Below are positions 52,914-61,125 of a DNA stretch of 64,000 nucleotides, piece by piece. The stretch comes from Planctomycetota bacterium (GTDB lineage: Bacteria; Planctomycetota; UBA1135; JACQFD01). The notes below the pieces were generated by a model that was given only the letters and a program-made list of their open reading frames with translations, did not search any database and had not been told where the DNA came from. Numbering within the stretch: the stretch's first letter is position 1; the number at the start of each line of letters is the position of its first letter. The position numbers and the translations under genes are program-made. Location of the stretch: the NCBI GenBank assembly GCA_016200225.1, contig JACQFD010000022.1, positions 111,362 to 175,361 on the forward strand. The letters run 5' to 3'.

Positions 52914-53540
52914 TTGTTTTTCTCAAATCCCGCGAACGAACCGGCCGCGCACCGCACTCACCTCGACAATGTGCGCAATGCCGGGCAAACCGACGCGGAG
53001 CTCGCGACGGCGGCTGTTCGCGGCGAGCGGGCGTCTTTCGAGGCGCTCGTCGACCGTTATCTGCCGAGGGTGCGGGCTTTTTTATTTAAACTTCCGGGCG
53101 CCGGGCCCGATCCCGACGATCTTACGCAGGAGACGTTCGTGATCGTCGTGCGTTCGCTCGCGCAACTCCGCGAACCCGAGCACGTGAGCGCTTGGATTCT
53201 TGGCATTGCGTTTCGAGTTTACAAAACGCGTAATCGTAAATTTAAGGAAGACACGGACGGCGAACTCGATAATCGGCGGAATCACAATCGTTCCGATCCG
53301 CCGAACGACGCGATCACGCGGGAAGAGCGCGGTTTCGTCGAATCGGCGATCGCGCGGCTGCCCGACCGTCATCGCGACGTTTTTTTGTTAAGACACGTCG
53401 AAGAAATGGGCGCCGTCGACGCCGCGCGTATTCTTAGCATTCCGGAAGGCAGCGTCCGACGACTGGATTTCGAGGCGCGCGGACTGCTGCGCGAATGGCT
53501 GGCTCCGCGGATCGCGAATGAAGCGGAGGAACGAAAATGA
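52914..53540 (+). CDS. ECF-type sigma factor
   Basis: 208 residues from a TTG at 52914, or 189 from a GTG at 52971 (QTDAELATAAVRGERASFEALVDRYLPRV is the usual start of region 2, so the shorter form is plausible). Region 2 contains DPDDLTQETFVIVVRSLAQL, and region 4 contains AIARLPDRHRDVFLLRHVEEMGAVDAARILSIPEGSVRRLDFEARGLLREWL. Region 3 is absent, as in ECF factors. The stop overlaps the next gene (ATGA), which has a single membrane helix and is the likely anti-sigma or partner. Confidence 0.9.
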   Translation: MFFSNPANEPAAHRTHLDNVRNAGQTDAELATAAVRGERASFEALVDRYLPRVRAFLFKLPGAGPDPDDLTQETFVIVVRSLAQLREPEHVSAWILGIAFRVYKTRNRKFKEDTDGELDNRRNHNRSDPPNDAITREERGFVESAIARLPDRHRDVFLLRHVEEMGAVDAARILSIPEGSVRRLDFEARGLLREWLAPRIANEAEERK

Positions 53541-54121
53541 GCGGGGACCTTCTCTATCGTTATATGAACGAACGCCGCGCCGCCGCGCTGCCGCCGCCGC
53601 GCGCCGGGTTGCGCGACGCGATTCTCGAAGAGTACGATTCGACCGCGCCCGCGCGCCCGTCGCGACGGATGATACAACTGGTCGCCGCCGCCGCGGCGGC
53701 CTCGGCGATCGCCGGAATCTTATTTATATGGAATTCTAAATTATCGCAAATTGCGAGGGTCGAAGCGCCGCGCGTCGCCGCGCTCGAGATTGGTCCAAAA
53801 CCGCCGGCTTCCGAAGACGCGCTCTTGCAGAGCATTTTGTTAAATGCGCGCGTCGCCGCTGTGAAAACGACGCTCGACGCGATGCGGAGAAACGCGCCGA
53901 TCGCCGCGCCCGATCTTAAGAAAAATTCGCGAACGATCGCAGGCGTCGCCGCACTCACGGGACAACCCATCGAGCCTGTTTACCGGCTCGTCGCGGCGCG
54001 AATGTTCGAAAAAATTGATAAAACGGCCGCGCTCGACCGATATCGAGAATTATTAAAAGAATATCCACAAGGCCCCGCCTGCGCCGTCGCAAAAGACCGC
54101 ATACAAGCGTTGACACCTTAA
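53537..54121 (+). CDS. single-pass membrane protein, possible anti-sigma partner
   Basis: 194 residues, overlapping the ECF gene by 4 nt. A cytoplasmic N-terminal part of about 45 residues precedes a helix at about 47-66 (QLVAAAAAASAIAGILFIW). A periplasmic domain of helical segments follows, ending LDRYRELLKEYPQGPACAVAKDRI, TPR-like. The zinc-type HxxxCxxC motif of ZAS anti-sigma factors is absent, so a different mechanism would apply. The role is inferred from gene order. Confidence 0.7.
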   Translation: MSGDLLYRYMNERRAAALPPPRAGLRDAILEEYDSTAPARPSRRMIQLVAAAAAASAIAGILFIWNSKLSQIARVEAPRVAALEIGPKPPASEDALLQSILLNARVAAVKTTLDAMRRNAPIAAPDLKKNSRTIAGVAALTGQPIEPVYRLVAARMFEKIDKTAALDRYRELLKEYPQGPACAVAKDRIQALTP

Positions 54122-54131
54122 TTATAATACC

Positions 54132-55286
54132 ATGAATCGATTCATCTATAGTTTGGCAATTCTCTCGCTCGCGGGCGCTCCATTGGCCCATTCGAATGTT
54201 CCCGAGCCCCGTCCAATGCAGCAAGGCGGTGAAGAACTAAAGAATTGGGTCATCGCCACGGCGATCGTTTCGGTGAACCCCGATTTTGGCTCGAGCACCG
54301 ATTTGATGGAACTCTTGTCGAATCATGCATTATTAGCTTCGGTTCATCATGAATTGAAGCCGGCGCCGGTGGATGGCGAGCGAAAGCTTATTTACGTTCA
54401 GGCCGCGACCGTCATGGAAGGAGTCGTGAGCATTCAAACAATCGCACCCAATGAAAACGGAGCGAAAGTCGGACTCGATCAGTTACTAAAAAAACTTCCC
54501 GAATTCGAACCTGCGCAGGCCGCGTCCCTCCGCCGACGTCTGGAATCCAGCGAGAAAGAACTTAAACATTGTCAGGCGGCGCTGGCCGACGCCGCGGCCC
54601 GGCGCGAGAAATTCATCGACGAACACGGCACGCTTCCCGTCGGCGAATTGCGCGCTCACGCCAACGACGAATTATTACAAAGGAGCCGTGAATTGGACGA
54701 AACGCGGTTTCGCGTCGCCACGGAATCTTCGATGCGCGATATGTTAAAACAAATGCTCGTCAACGAACCGGCGTTGTTCGAAACCCGGAGGACGATCCCC
54801 AATTCGCGCAGGATTTTGTTAGAACAACAGATTCAGGCGATCAGTCAAATATCAATTTCGCCGCTAACGGAAAAATATCCGAATGTCGATATTAGACAGT
54901 TGCTGAGCGATCAGCAGCAGTGGGTCGCGAATATCGAAAAGCAACTAACCGACGCGACGCTCACCGATACTGTAATTATAGAAAAAACCGACAACGCGCG
55001 CCGTGCTGAGATTGAAAGACAAATTTTCGATGGCGACCGCGCACTCGCCGAAGCAAAGACTAATGAAACCGTGCTCGCCGCGCGCGTCGCCGTGCTGCGC
55101 GACGAAGCGGCAAAGTTACATAAACTCGCGATCGAGTACGACGCCATTAACGAAGAATGGGATCGCGAGATGCAGAATCTCGAGGAAGCCCGCGCGGCAC
55201 ATAAAAGCGCCAAGACCGACGCGAGAAGTATTATTCAAGGAACCTGGCTTAAAGTAATTTCGGGCCCGACGGTGAAAGCTTACTAA
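54132..55286 (+). CDS. secreted coiled-coil protein, Wzz/GumC-like
   Basis: A 384-residue secreted protein. A signal peptide (about 1-20, FIYSLAILSLAGAPLAHS) is followed by a short domain with MELLSNHALLASVHHELKPAPVDGERKLIYVQAA...VSIQTIAPNENGAKVGLDQL, resembling the N-terminal domain of polysaccharide chain-length proteins (PCP/Wzz). Residues about 125-370 are long coiled coil (LRRRLESSEKELKHCQAALADAAARREKF and others). The last residues LKVISGPTVKAY resemble the C-terminal strand before the second membrane helix of PCP proteins, but no second helix follows. It starts 10 nt after the membrane partner gene, so a regulated operon with the sigma factor is likely. Confidence 0.6.
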   Translation: MNRFIYSLAILSLAGAPLAHSNVPEPRPMQQGGEELKNWVIATAIVSVNPDFGSSTDLMELLSNHALLASVHHELKPAPVDGERKLIYVQAATVMEGVVSIQTIAPNENGAKVGLDQLLKKLPEFEPAQAASLRRRLESSEKELKHCQAALADAAARREKFIDEHGTLPVGELRAHANDELLQRSRELDETRFRVATESSMRDMLKQMLVNEPALFETRRTIPNSRRILLEQQIQAISQISISPLTEKYPNVDIRQLLSDQQQWVANIEKQLTDATLTDTVIIEKTDNARRAEIERQIFDGDRALAEAKTNETVLAARVAVLRDEAAKLHKLAIEYDAINEEWDREMQNLEEARAAHKSAKTDARSIIQGTWLKVISGPTVKAY

Positions 55287-57196
55287 ATTTCGGATTTAGC
55301 GCGCGATTCGAGATCCTGCCAGCGCGCGTACAATTGATGGATTTTCAGGTCGAGTTGCCTGCGCGAACGCGCGAATTCCTCGAGTTTGTTCTCGCGTTTT
55401 ATGTAAAGTTCCGGATCCGCGAGATTCGCGTCGATTGTTGTCATTTCGGCTTCGGCGGCCGCGATTTCCGAAGGCAGGCTTTCGAGTTCTTTGCGCTCTT
55501 TCCAGGTCAACTTAACAGATACTTCGGCGGGAGCGGCTGCCGGTTTTTGTATTGTGGACTTGGCGACCGCGGATTGCGCGTCGCGCTCGTCCGCCAGTTT
55601 CGCGAGCAGAGCGCCGAGATCGCCTTCGTGCATGCGCGCGCGGCCCGAGCCGTCGAGATATAATATTTGAGTCGCGACGCGGTCGAGAAAATAACGATCG
55701 TGGCTGACGACAAGCACGGCGCCCTGAAACGCGATCAGCGCTTCCTCGAGCGCGCGCAACGTCGACAAATCGAGATCATTTGTAGGTTCGTCGAGCGCGA
55801 GCACGTTGCCGCCGACTAATAATAATTTTCCGAGCAGCACGCGATTCCGTTCGCCGCCCGAGAGTTTTCCGACGAGCGAGAATTTTATCGATCCGGGAAA
55901 TAACAATTGATCGAGAAAACTCTCGATTCGCACGACGCGGTCGCCGACTTTCACGACGTCGTTCTGCCCCGCGATCTCCTGGATAATTGTTTTCTCGGGA
56001 TCGAGATCCGATCGCTGCTGATCGATGATGGCAACTTTGGCCGACGGACCGAATTCGACGGTGCCCGCGTCGGGCGCGAGCAAACCGGAGCAAATTTTCA
56101 GTAATGTTGTTTTTCCGGCGCCGTTCGGTCCGACGATCCCGAGCCGCGTTCCCGGACCGATTTCGAGATCGAGCGGTTCGAGAATGACGCGGTCGCCGTA
56201 TTTTTTCGAAACTTTAGTTAATTTGATGGCGCGATTTCCGAGTTTTGGCCCGGGCGGAATTGTAAACATCAATTCCGCGACCGCGTCGGCCGGCGCCCCC
56301 GAAACGATTTGTTGATATCGGCGGATGCGCGCTTTCGCCTTCGTCGTCCGCGCGGGCGGGCCCCGCCGCATCCATTCCGTTTCGCGACGTAACAAATTGA
56401 GCCGCGAGCGTTCCGCGCGCTCCTCCGCGCCGACGCGCGCGGCGCGCGCGACGAGATAATCTCCATATCCGCCTTCATAACTAAAAGTTTCGCCGCGATC
56501 CATCTCGATCATTCGGTGTACGACGCGATCGAGAAAATAACGATCGTGCGTCACCATCAAAAGAGGCGTGTCGGTTTCTAATAAAAAATCCTCGAGCCAG
56601 TCGGTCACGACGGCGTCGAGATGGTTCGTCGGTTCGTCCAAAAGCAATAAATCCGGGCCGCTTAACAATAATTGAGCCAGCGCGACGCGGCGTTTTTCGC
56701 CGCCGGAGAGCTTCTCGCAGCGCGCGTCGGGATCGGCGAGGCCAAGATTATGAATGATTTCCTCGACGCGGTGCTCCACGTCGTGTCCGCCGAGCAAATG
56801 TAAACGATCCTCGAGGCGCGTTTGACGCGCGAGCAGCGTTTCCATGCGCGGAATTGCGAGATCGGATTTTGATAGTTCCACGTGAACGCGGTCGAGTTCG
56901 TCGAGAAGATCCTGTCGCCCCTCGAGCCCGAGATGCACGGTTTCGCGAATTGTTAAATTCGGATCGAGCTCGGGTTCCTGTTCCAAATATCCGATCTGCA
57001 AGTTTTTCTTAGTAATACGTTCGCCGGAGTCGGGCGGCTCGACGCCGGCCAGAATCTTGAGCAAAGTCGATTTTCCGCAGCCGTTTCGGCCGAGCAGCCC
57101 GACCCGTTCGCCCTCTTCGACGGATATCGTGAGGCCTGACAGAAGAGCCTTATGCCCGTAGGATTTATGTATATTTCTGCCGGTGAGGAGCGCCAT
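55283..57196 (-). CDS. ABC-F family ATPase (Uup/EttA type)
   Basis: 637 residues from the ATG at 57196; the open frame extends to 57298 but would overlap the divergent M16 gene. Two ABC cassettes in one chain without membrane segments: Walker A GRNGCGKSTLL and GPNGAGKTTLL; signatures LSGGEKRRVALA and LSGGERNRVLLG; Walker B LLLLDEPTNHLD and VLALDEPTNDLD. The linker RRETEWMRRGPPARTTKAKARIRRY is the Uup-type PtIM. A C-terminal coiled-coil (about 560-635) supports Uup over EttA. Such proteins act on ribosomes, or in Uup's case on DNA-related stability. It is convergent with the preceding gene (4-nt overlap). Confidence 0.92.
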   Translation of the reverse strand: MALLTGRNIHKSYGHKALLSGLTISVEEGERVGLLGRNGCGKSTLLKILAGVEPPDSGERITKKNLQIGYLEQEPELDPNLTIRETVHLGLEGRQDLLDELDRVHVELSKSDLAIPRMETLLARQTRLEDRLHLLGGHDVEHRVEEIIHNLGLADPDARCEKLSGGEKRRVALAQLLLSGPDLLLLDEPTNHLDAVVTDWLEDFLLETDTPLLMVTHDRYFLDRVVHRMIEMDRGETFSYEGGYGDYLVARAARVGAEERAERSRLNLLRRETEWMRRGPPARTTKAKARIRRYQQIVSGAPADAVAELMFTIPPGPKLGNRAIKLTKVSKKYGDRVILEPLDLEIGPGTRLGIVGPNGAGKTTLLKICSGLLAPDAGTVEFGPSAKVAIIDQQRSDLDPEKTIIQEIAGQNDVVKVGDRVVRIESFLDQLLFPGSIKFSLVGKLSGGERNRVLLGKLLLVGGNVLALDEPTNDLDLSTLRALEEALIAFQGAVLVVSHDRYFLDRVATQILYLDGSGRARMHEGDLGALLAKLADERDAQSAVAKSTIQKPAAAPAEVSVKLTWKERKELESLPSEIAAAEAEMTTIDANLADPELYIKRENKLEEFARSRRQLDLKIHQLYARWQDLESRAKSEI

Positions 57197-57278
57197 TTTG
57201 CGCGAACAGGATAGCAAAATCCTTGCGTCCGGAAAACCCGCGAGGTGAGACTGGCGGGATTCCGTATCTCCAAGAACC

Positions 57279-60029
57279 ATGAAACACCTCGCACTCACGT
57301 CCAGTTTGTTAGTTTTTGCGCTCGCTTTGGCCCCCGTCGCGCGGGCGCAAGGGCTCGAAATTTCTTACAAAAAAATGACGCTCGAGAACGGGCTTCAGGT
57401 GCTGGTCCACGAAGACCACTCCGACCCGATCGCGGCGGTTTATGTTAGTTATCACGTCGGCAGCGCGCGCGAGGAACCGGGCCGCTCGGGGTTCGCGCAT
57501 CTCTTCGAACATATGTTATTTCAAGGATCGCAGCACGTCGGCGACGACCAACACTTCAAAATGGTCAGCGAAGCCGGCGGCACGCTGAACGGCACTACAA
57601 ATCTCGACAGAACGTTATATTTTGAATCGTTGCCGTCGAATCATCTCGAACTCGCGCTCTGGCTCGAAGCCGACCGCATGGGTTTCCTTCTGCCGGCCGT
57701 GACGCAGGACAAATTGGATAATCAGCGCGACGTTGTTAAGAATGAGCGGCGCCAGAATTATGAAAATCGACCGTACGCGCAGGGCGAAGGCGCGCTCGTG
57801 GCGGCGATGTATCCTCCCGACCATCCTTACAGTTGGGTGACGATCGGATCGATGAAGGATCTGTCGGCGGCGAGTCTCGAAGATGTACATAATTTTTTCC
57901 GACGCTGGTACGGTCCGAACAATGCAACGTTGGCGATCGGCGGCGACGTCGATACGGAAAAAACGTTTGAATTAGTTAAGAAGTATTTCAGCGGTATTCC
58001 GCGCGGTCCGAGAGTCGATCCGCCCGCTCCGCGCGCGGCGAAACTCGAACAATCGAAGCGAATTGTCATGGAAGACGAAGTCAAACTTCCGCAAGTGGTG
58101 CTCTCGTGGCCAACTGTAGAAAAGCGCCACGCGGATGACGCGGCGCTCACATTATTAGGATCCGTGCTTTCGCAGGGAAAGGGCTCGGTGCTCGAGAAAG
58201 CGCTGCGCATGGACGAAAACCTCGTCCGCAATGTTTCCGCGAATCACGAAAGCGCGGAAGTCGCGGGACATTTCTCGATCAGCATGACGGCCGCGCCGGG
58301 CGTTTCGCTCGATTCGCTCGAAGCGAAAGCCGCGCAATTATTACAAAACCTCGCGGCCAAGGGCGTCGACGCGGAACAATTACAAAGAATCAAAACGCGC
58401 CTCGAAACGAATCTCGTGCGGCGCATGGAATCGGTCAGCCAGAAGACCAGCTCGATCTGCGTCGGCAATATGTTTACAGGCAATCCGAACGATGCCGCGG
58501 ATGAATTGAAGAAAGCGCTGGCCGTGACGCCGGAGCAAATCGCTTCGGTGTTGAATCATTATATTATCAACAAGCCGAATATTGTATTATCCGTGGTTCC
58601 GAAAGGTAAAATCGAATTGGCCGCGACGGGCAAGAGCGTCGATCAGCAGGAATTGGAGGCGAAACTCGATCGAAAAACGAAACCGGGCGACGGTCCGCGG
58701 CCGACGATTCGGACTCCGCAGATTTGGCACGACGCGCTCGCGAATGGCGTCAAAGTTTCGGGAACGAAATATACAGAAGTTCCGCTGACGACGCTTTCGC
58801 TTTCGGTGCCGGCGGGACACCTTCGCGAGTCCATGGATCAATTGGGCCTTGCGTCGCTCGCGGCCGCGTGCATGAACGAAGGCACGAAGAAATTGAATAC
58901 ATTACAATTTTCCGAGGCTGTCGACGCGCTCGGCGCGACGTTAAATATCAATTCCGACGACGAGGATATTATCATTACACTCAGCGTATTGAACAAAAAC
59001 CTCGCGCCGGCGGTCGCGCTGATGAAGGACGTCCTCCTCGAGCCGCGATTCGACGATAAAGACTTCGCCCGTTTGAAGAAACAGCGGATCTTAGCCATCG
59101 AGTCGCGCGGCGAGAATATCGGGCGCATCGCCGGCGCCGTCTGGCAAAGACTACAATACGGCGACACGCTGATGGGCGCGTCCGCGCAGGGCACCAAGGA
59201 AACTGTAAACAAGCTCACGATCGACGACGTGCGTAAATTTCATCGCGAACACGTCGTTCCGGCGGGCGCGCGCCTGAATTTTGTCGGCGAACTCGACGCC
59301 GCCGCGATTCACGGACTCTTCGACGACATTACTACCAATTGGAAGGGCGGCGCGTCGTCGGAGCCGGTTGCGATCTCCAACGCGAACGCATCTTCGGGCG
59401 GAAATAAATTATATCTCGTCGACAAGCCGGGCGCCGCGCAGTCCGAAATTCGCATCGGACACCAGGGCGTCGCGTTGAACGATCCCGACCATTTTCCGCT
59501 CACAGTGTTAAATTATGTATTGGGCGGCGCTTTTACGAGCCGCATCAATATGAATTTGCGCGAGGCGAAAGGCTACACATACGGCGCGCGCTCGAATTTC
59601 GAGGGCGCGCTCAAGTCGGGTTTGTTCACGGCGAGCGCCGGCGTGCACACGAAATTTACAAAAGAGTCGGTGATCGAATTCATGAAGGAATTGAAGAATA
59701 TTCTAAATGGAATCACCGACGAAGAACTCGCGTTTGCCAAGAACGCGCTCGCGCAGAGTCTGGCGCTTCAGTTCGAAGCCTCGAACGCGCGTCTGGGGAT
59801 GGTTAATAATATCAGCAAATTCGGATTCAAAGATACGTATCCGAGCGACCGCCTCGTGCAGCTCGAAAAACTCACGACGGCCGACATCAGGGCGCTCGCG
59901 GAGAAATATCTACATCCCGATCAAATGACCATTCTCGTCGTCGGCGACAAGAGTTTGATACTGAAAGGACTGCAGGAACTCGGTTACGGCGACGTCGCCG
60001 AACTCGACATCGACGGCGCGCGAAAGTAA
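57279..60029 (+). CDS. two-domain M16 zinc metallopeptidase
   Basis: A 916-residue secreted peptidase. The signal peptide is LTSSLLVFALALAPVARAQG. The first M16 half starts KKMTLENGLQVLVHEDHSDPIAAVYVSYHVGSA and has the inverted zinc motif His74-Leu-Phe-Glu-His78 (FAHLFEHMLFQGS), with the third ligand Glu in VVKNERRQNYENRPY. The second half (about 480-900) lacks zinc His and is the structural copy, with VNKLTIDDVRKFHREHVVPAGARLNFVGEL. This is the pitrilysin-like M16 two-domain layout of processing peptidases. An intrinsic terminator follows at 60050. Confidence 0.9.
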   Translation: MKHLALTSSLLVFALALAPVARAQGLEISYKKMTLENGLQVLVHEDHSDPIAAVYVSYHVGSAREEPGRSGFAHLFEHMLFQGSQHVGDDQHFKMVSEAGGTLNGTTNLDRTLYFESLPSNHLELALWLEADRMGFLLPAVTQDKLDNQRDVVKNERRQNYENRPYAQGEGALVAAMYPPDHPYSWVTIGSMKDLSAASLEDVHNFFRRWYGPNNATLAIGGDVDTEKTFELVKKYFSGIPRGPRVDPPAPRAAKLEQSKRIVMEDEVKLPQVVLSWPTVEKRHADDAALTLLGSVLSQGKGSVLEKALRMDENLVRNVSANHESAEVAGHFSISMTAAPGVSLDSLEAKAAQLLQNLAAKGVDAEQLQRIKTRLETNLVRRMESVSQKTSSICVGNMFTGNPNDAADELKKALAVTPEQIASVLNHYIINKPNIVLSVVPKGKIELAATGKSVDQQELEAKLDRKTKPGDGPRPTIRTPQIWHDALANGVKVSGTKYTEVPLTTLSLSVPAGHLRESMDQLGLASLAAACMNEGTKKLNTLQFSEAVDALGATLNINSDDEDIIITLSVLNKNLAPAVALMKDVLLEPRFDDKDFARLKKQRILAIESRGENIGRIAGAVWQRLQYGDTLMGASAQGTKETVNKLTIDDVRKFHREHVVPAGARLNFVGELDAAAIHGLFDDITTNWKGGASSEPVAISNANASSGGNKLYLVDKPGAAQSEIRIGHQGVALNDPDHFPLTVLNYVLGGAFTSRINMNLREAKGYTYGARSNFEGALKSGLFTASAGVHTKFTKESVIEFMKELKNILNGITDEELAFAKNALAQSLALQFEASNARLGMVNNISKFGFKDTYPSDRLVQLEKLTTADIRALAEKYLHPDQMTILVVGDKSLILKGLQELGYGDVAELDIDGARK

Positions 60030-60049
60030 ACAAATCGCAGCGATAATCC

Positions 60050-60076
60050 AAGGCCGGCCGCAAGCCGGCCTTTTTT
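60050..60076 (+). terminator. Rho-independent terminator of the M16 gene
   Basis: AAGGCCGGC (60050-60058) pairs with GCCGGCCTT (60064-60072) around CGCAA, followed by a run of T to 60076. It also lies near the end of the convergent minus-strand gene 60107-61006, for which its A-run on the other side is short. Confidence 0.9.
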
Positions 60077-60106
60077 GTTGTTAACTTACAAAATACGCGC
60101 GAATGC

Positions 60107-61006
60107 TTATTTTTGTTTAGGATCCTTCGCCGGATCTTTGGCCGGTCCCGCAGGCTGGGGCGCCGCGGGCAGCAGGTGAATGCCGATCGCGCCCATTCCC
60201 TGCCCGGCGAAACGCGCATAAATCCATCGGGGCGCGCCGTCGGCGGCCTCGAGAAACTTAAATTTAGTATTTCCTTCCGCCTCAATCTTCCAAGCGGCTG
60301 CCGTCGCCGTTTTTATTAGGAGTTCCTTGATCGCGGCGGAGTCGGAATTCGCCGCAATTGTCATTTTGAGTTCCTGCGGATTTTTTTTCTTAGTATCTGT
60401 CTTCGGCGCCGCCGGTTTCGGAGTTGTAGTTTTCGGCGGAGGTTTGGGGGCGTCGCCGGGTTTTCCCTTCGCCGGTTCGGGGGGCGTCGGCGCCGCTCCG
60501 GTGCCGTCCGCTGCTTCGTCGCCTTCGGGAACTCGCGGGCGTCCAATTTTCGCCGCGCCGCCGACGACGAGCGAGGCCTTTCCAACGGGGCCCTGGGGCT
60601 CGAATGTTATAGAAAATGCGGAGCTTTTAATATCTTTGGGGATCGTCGCCCAAACCTGCGCTCCGAGCGCGGTCCAATGGTTGCTTTTAATTATTAGATC
60701 GCTTGCATTTTTAATAATCGTTTCGGCGCCGTCGGAACTCGCGTCGAGCCCGGCTTGCGACATGGCCTCGGCGACGAGGCGCGCGAGTTCAGAATTATCC
60801 GATTCAGTCGTGGCTCCGGTGTGCCAATCGAAGATGCGTACAATCTTCTTCGCCGGCGCATCCGCCGGCCCGTCCTTGGGTTTTGCAACGGCTTCGACGG
60901 TCAGTTCGACCACTTCGCTGACGGTCGAAATTGTATAAAAGTCGACGTGCGCCTCGGGCGACGTCGCTTTTTGCATAAGAAGGCAAAGGTGAAGAATAGC
61001 TAACAT
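60107..61006 (-). CDS. secreted or envelope protein, unknown
   Basis: 299 residues from the ATG at 61006, with GGAGG about 7 nt upstream. Residues 1-12 are hydrophobic (MLAILHLCLLMQ), a weak signal peptide. An alpha-beta N-terminal half includes IVRIFDWHTGATTESDNSELARLVAEAM. A low-complexity Pro/Lys/Ala linker runs over about 160-215 (PKPPPKTTTPKPAAPK). The last 85 residues form a small domain ending in a Pro/Lys tail. No family was recognised. It is divergent from the patatin gene. Confidence 0.65.
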   Translation of the reverse strand: MLAILHLCLLMQKATSPEAHVDFYTISTVSEVVELTVEAVAKPKDGPADAPAKKIVRIFDWHTGATTESDNSELARLVAEAMSQAGLDASSDGAETIIKNASDLIIKSNHWTALGAQVWATIPKDIKSSAFSITFEPQGPVGKASLVVGGAAKIGRPRVPEGDEAADGTGAAPTPPEPAKGKPGDAPKPPPKTTTPKPAAPKTDTKKKNPQELKMTIAANSDSAAIKELLIKTATAAAWKIEAEGNTKFKFLEAADGAPRWIYARFAGQGMGAIGIHLLPAAPQPAGPAKDPAKDPKQK

Positions 61007-61125
61007 TGGATTGCCTCCACGGGTCGATCATTGTCGCCGGCCGGCACGAACGCACAAGACGCGCCGTTTAATTTTCTTGATTCGAATTGTCCGTGGGACA
61101 TCTTGGCTCGTTACAGGAGTACGAA

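Noticed and set aside
56875..56888. Third parS-like sequence GTTCCACGTGAACG
   Set aside because: Right half is one base short of the palindrome, and it falls inside the ABC-F coding sequence; too far from consensus.
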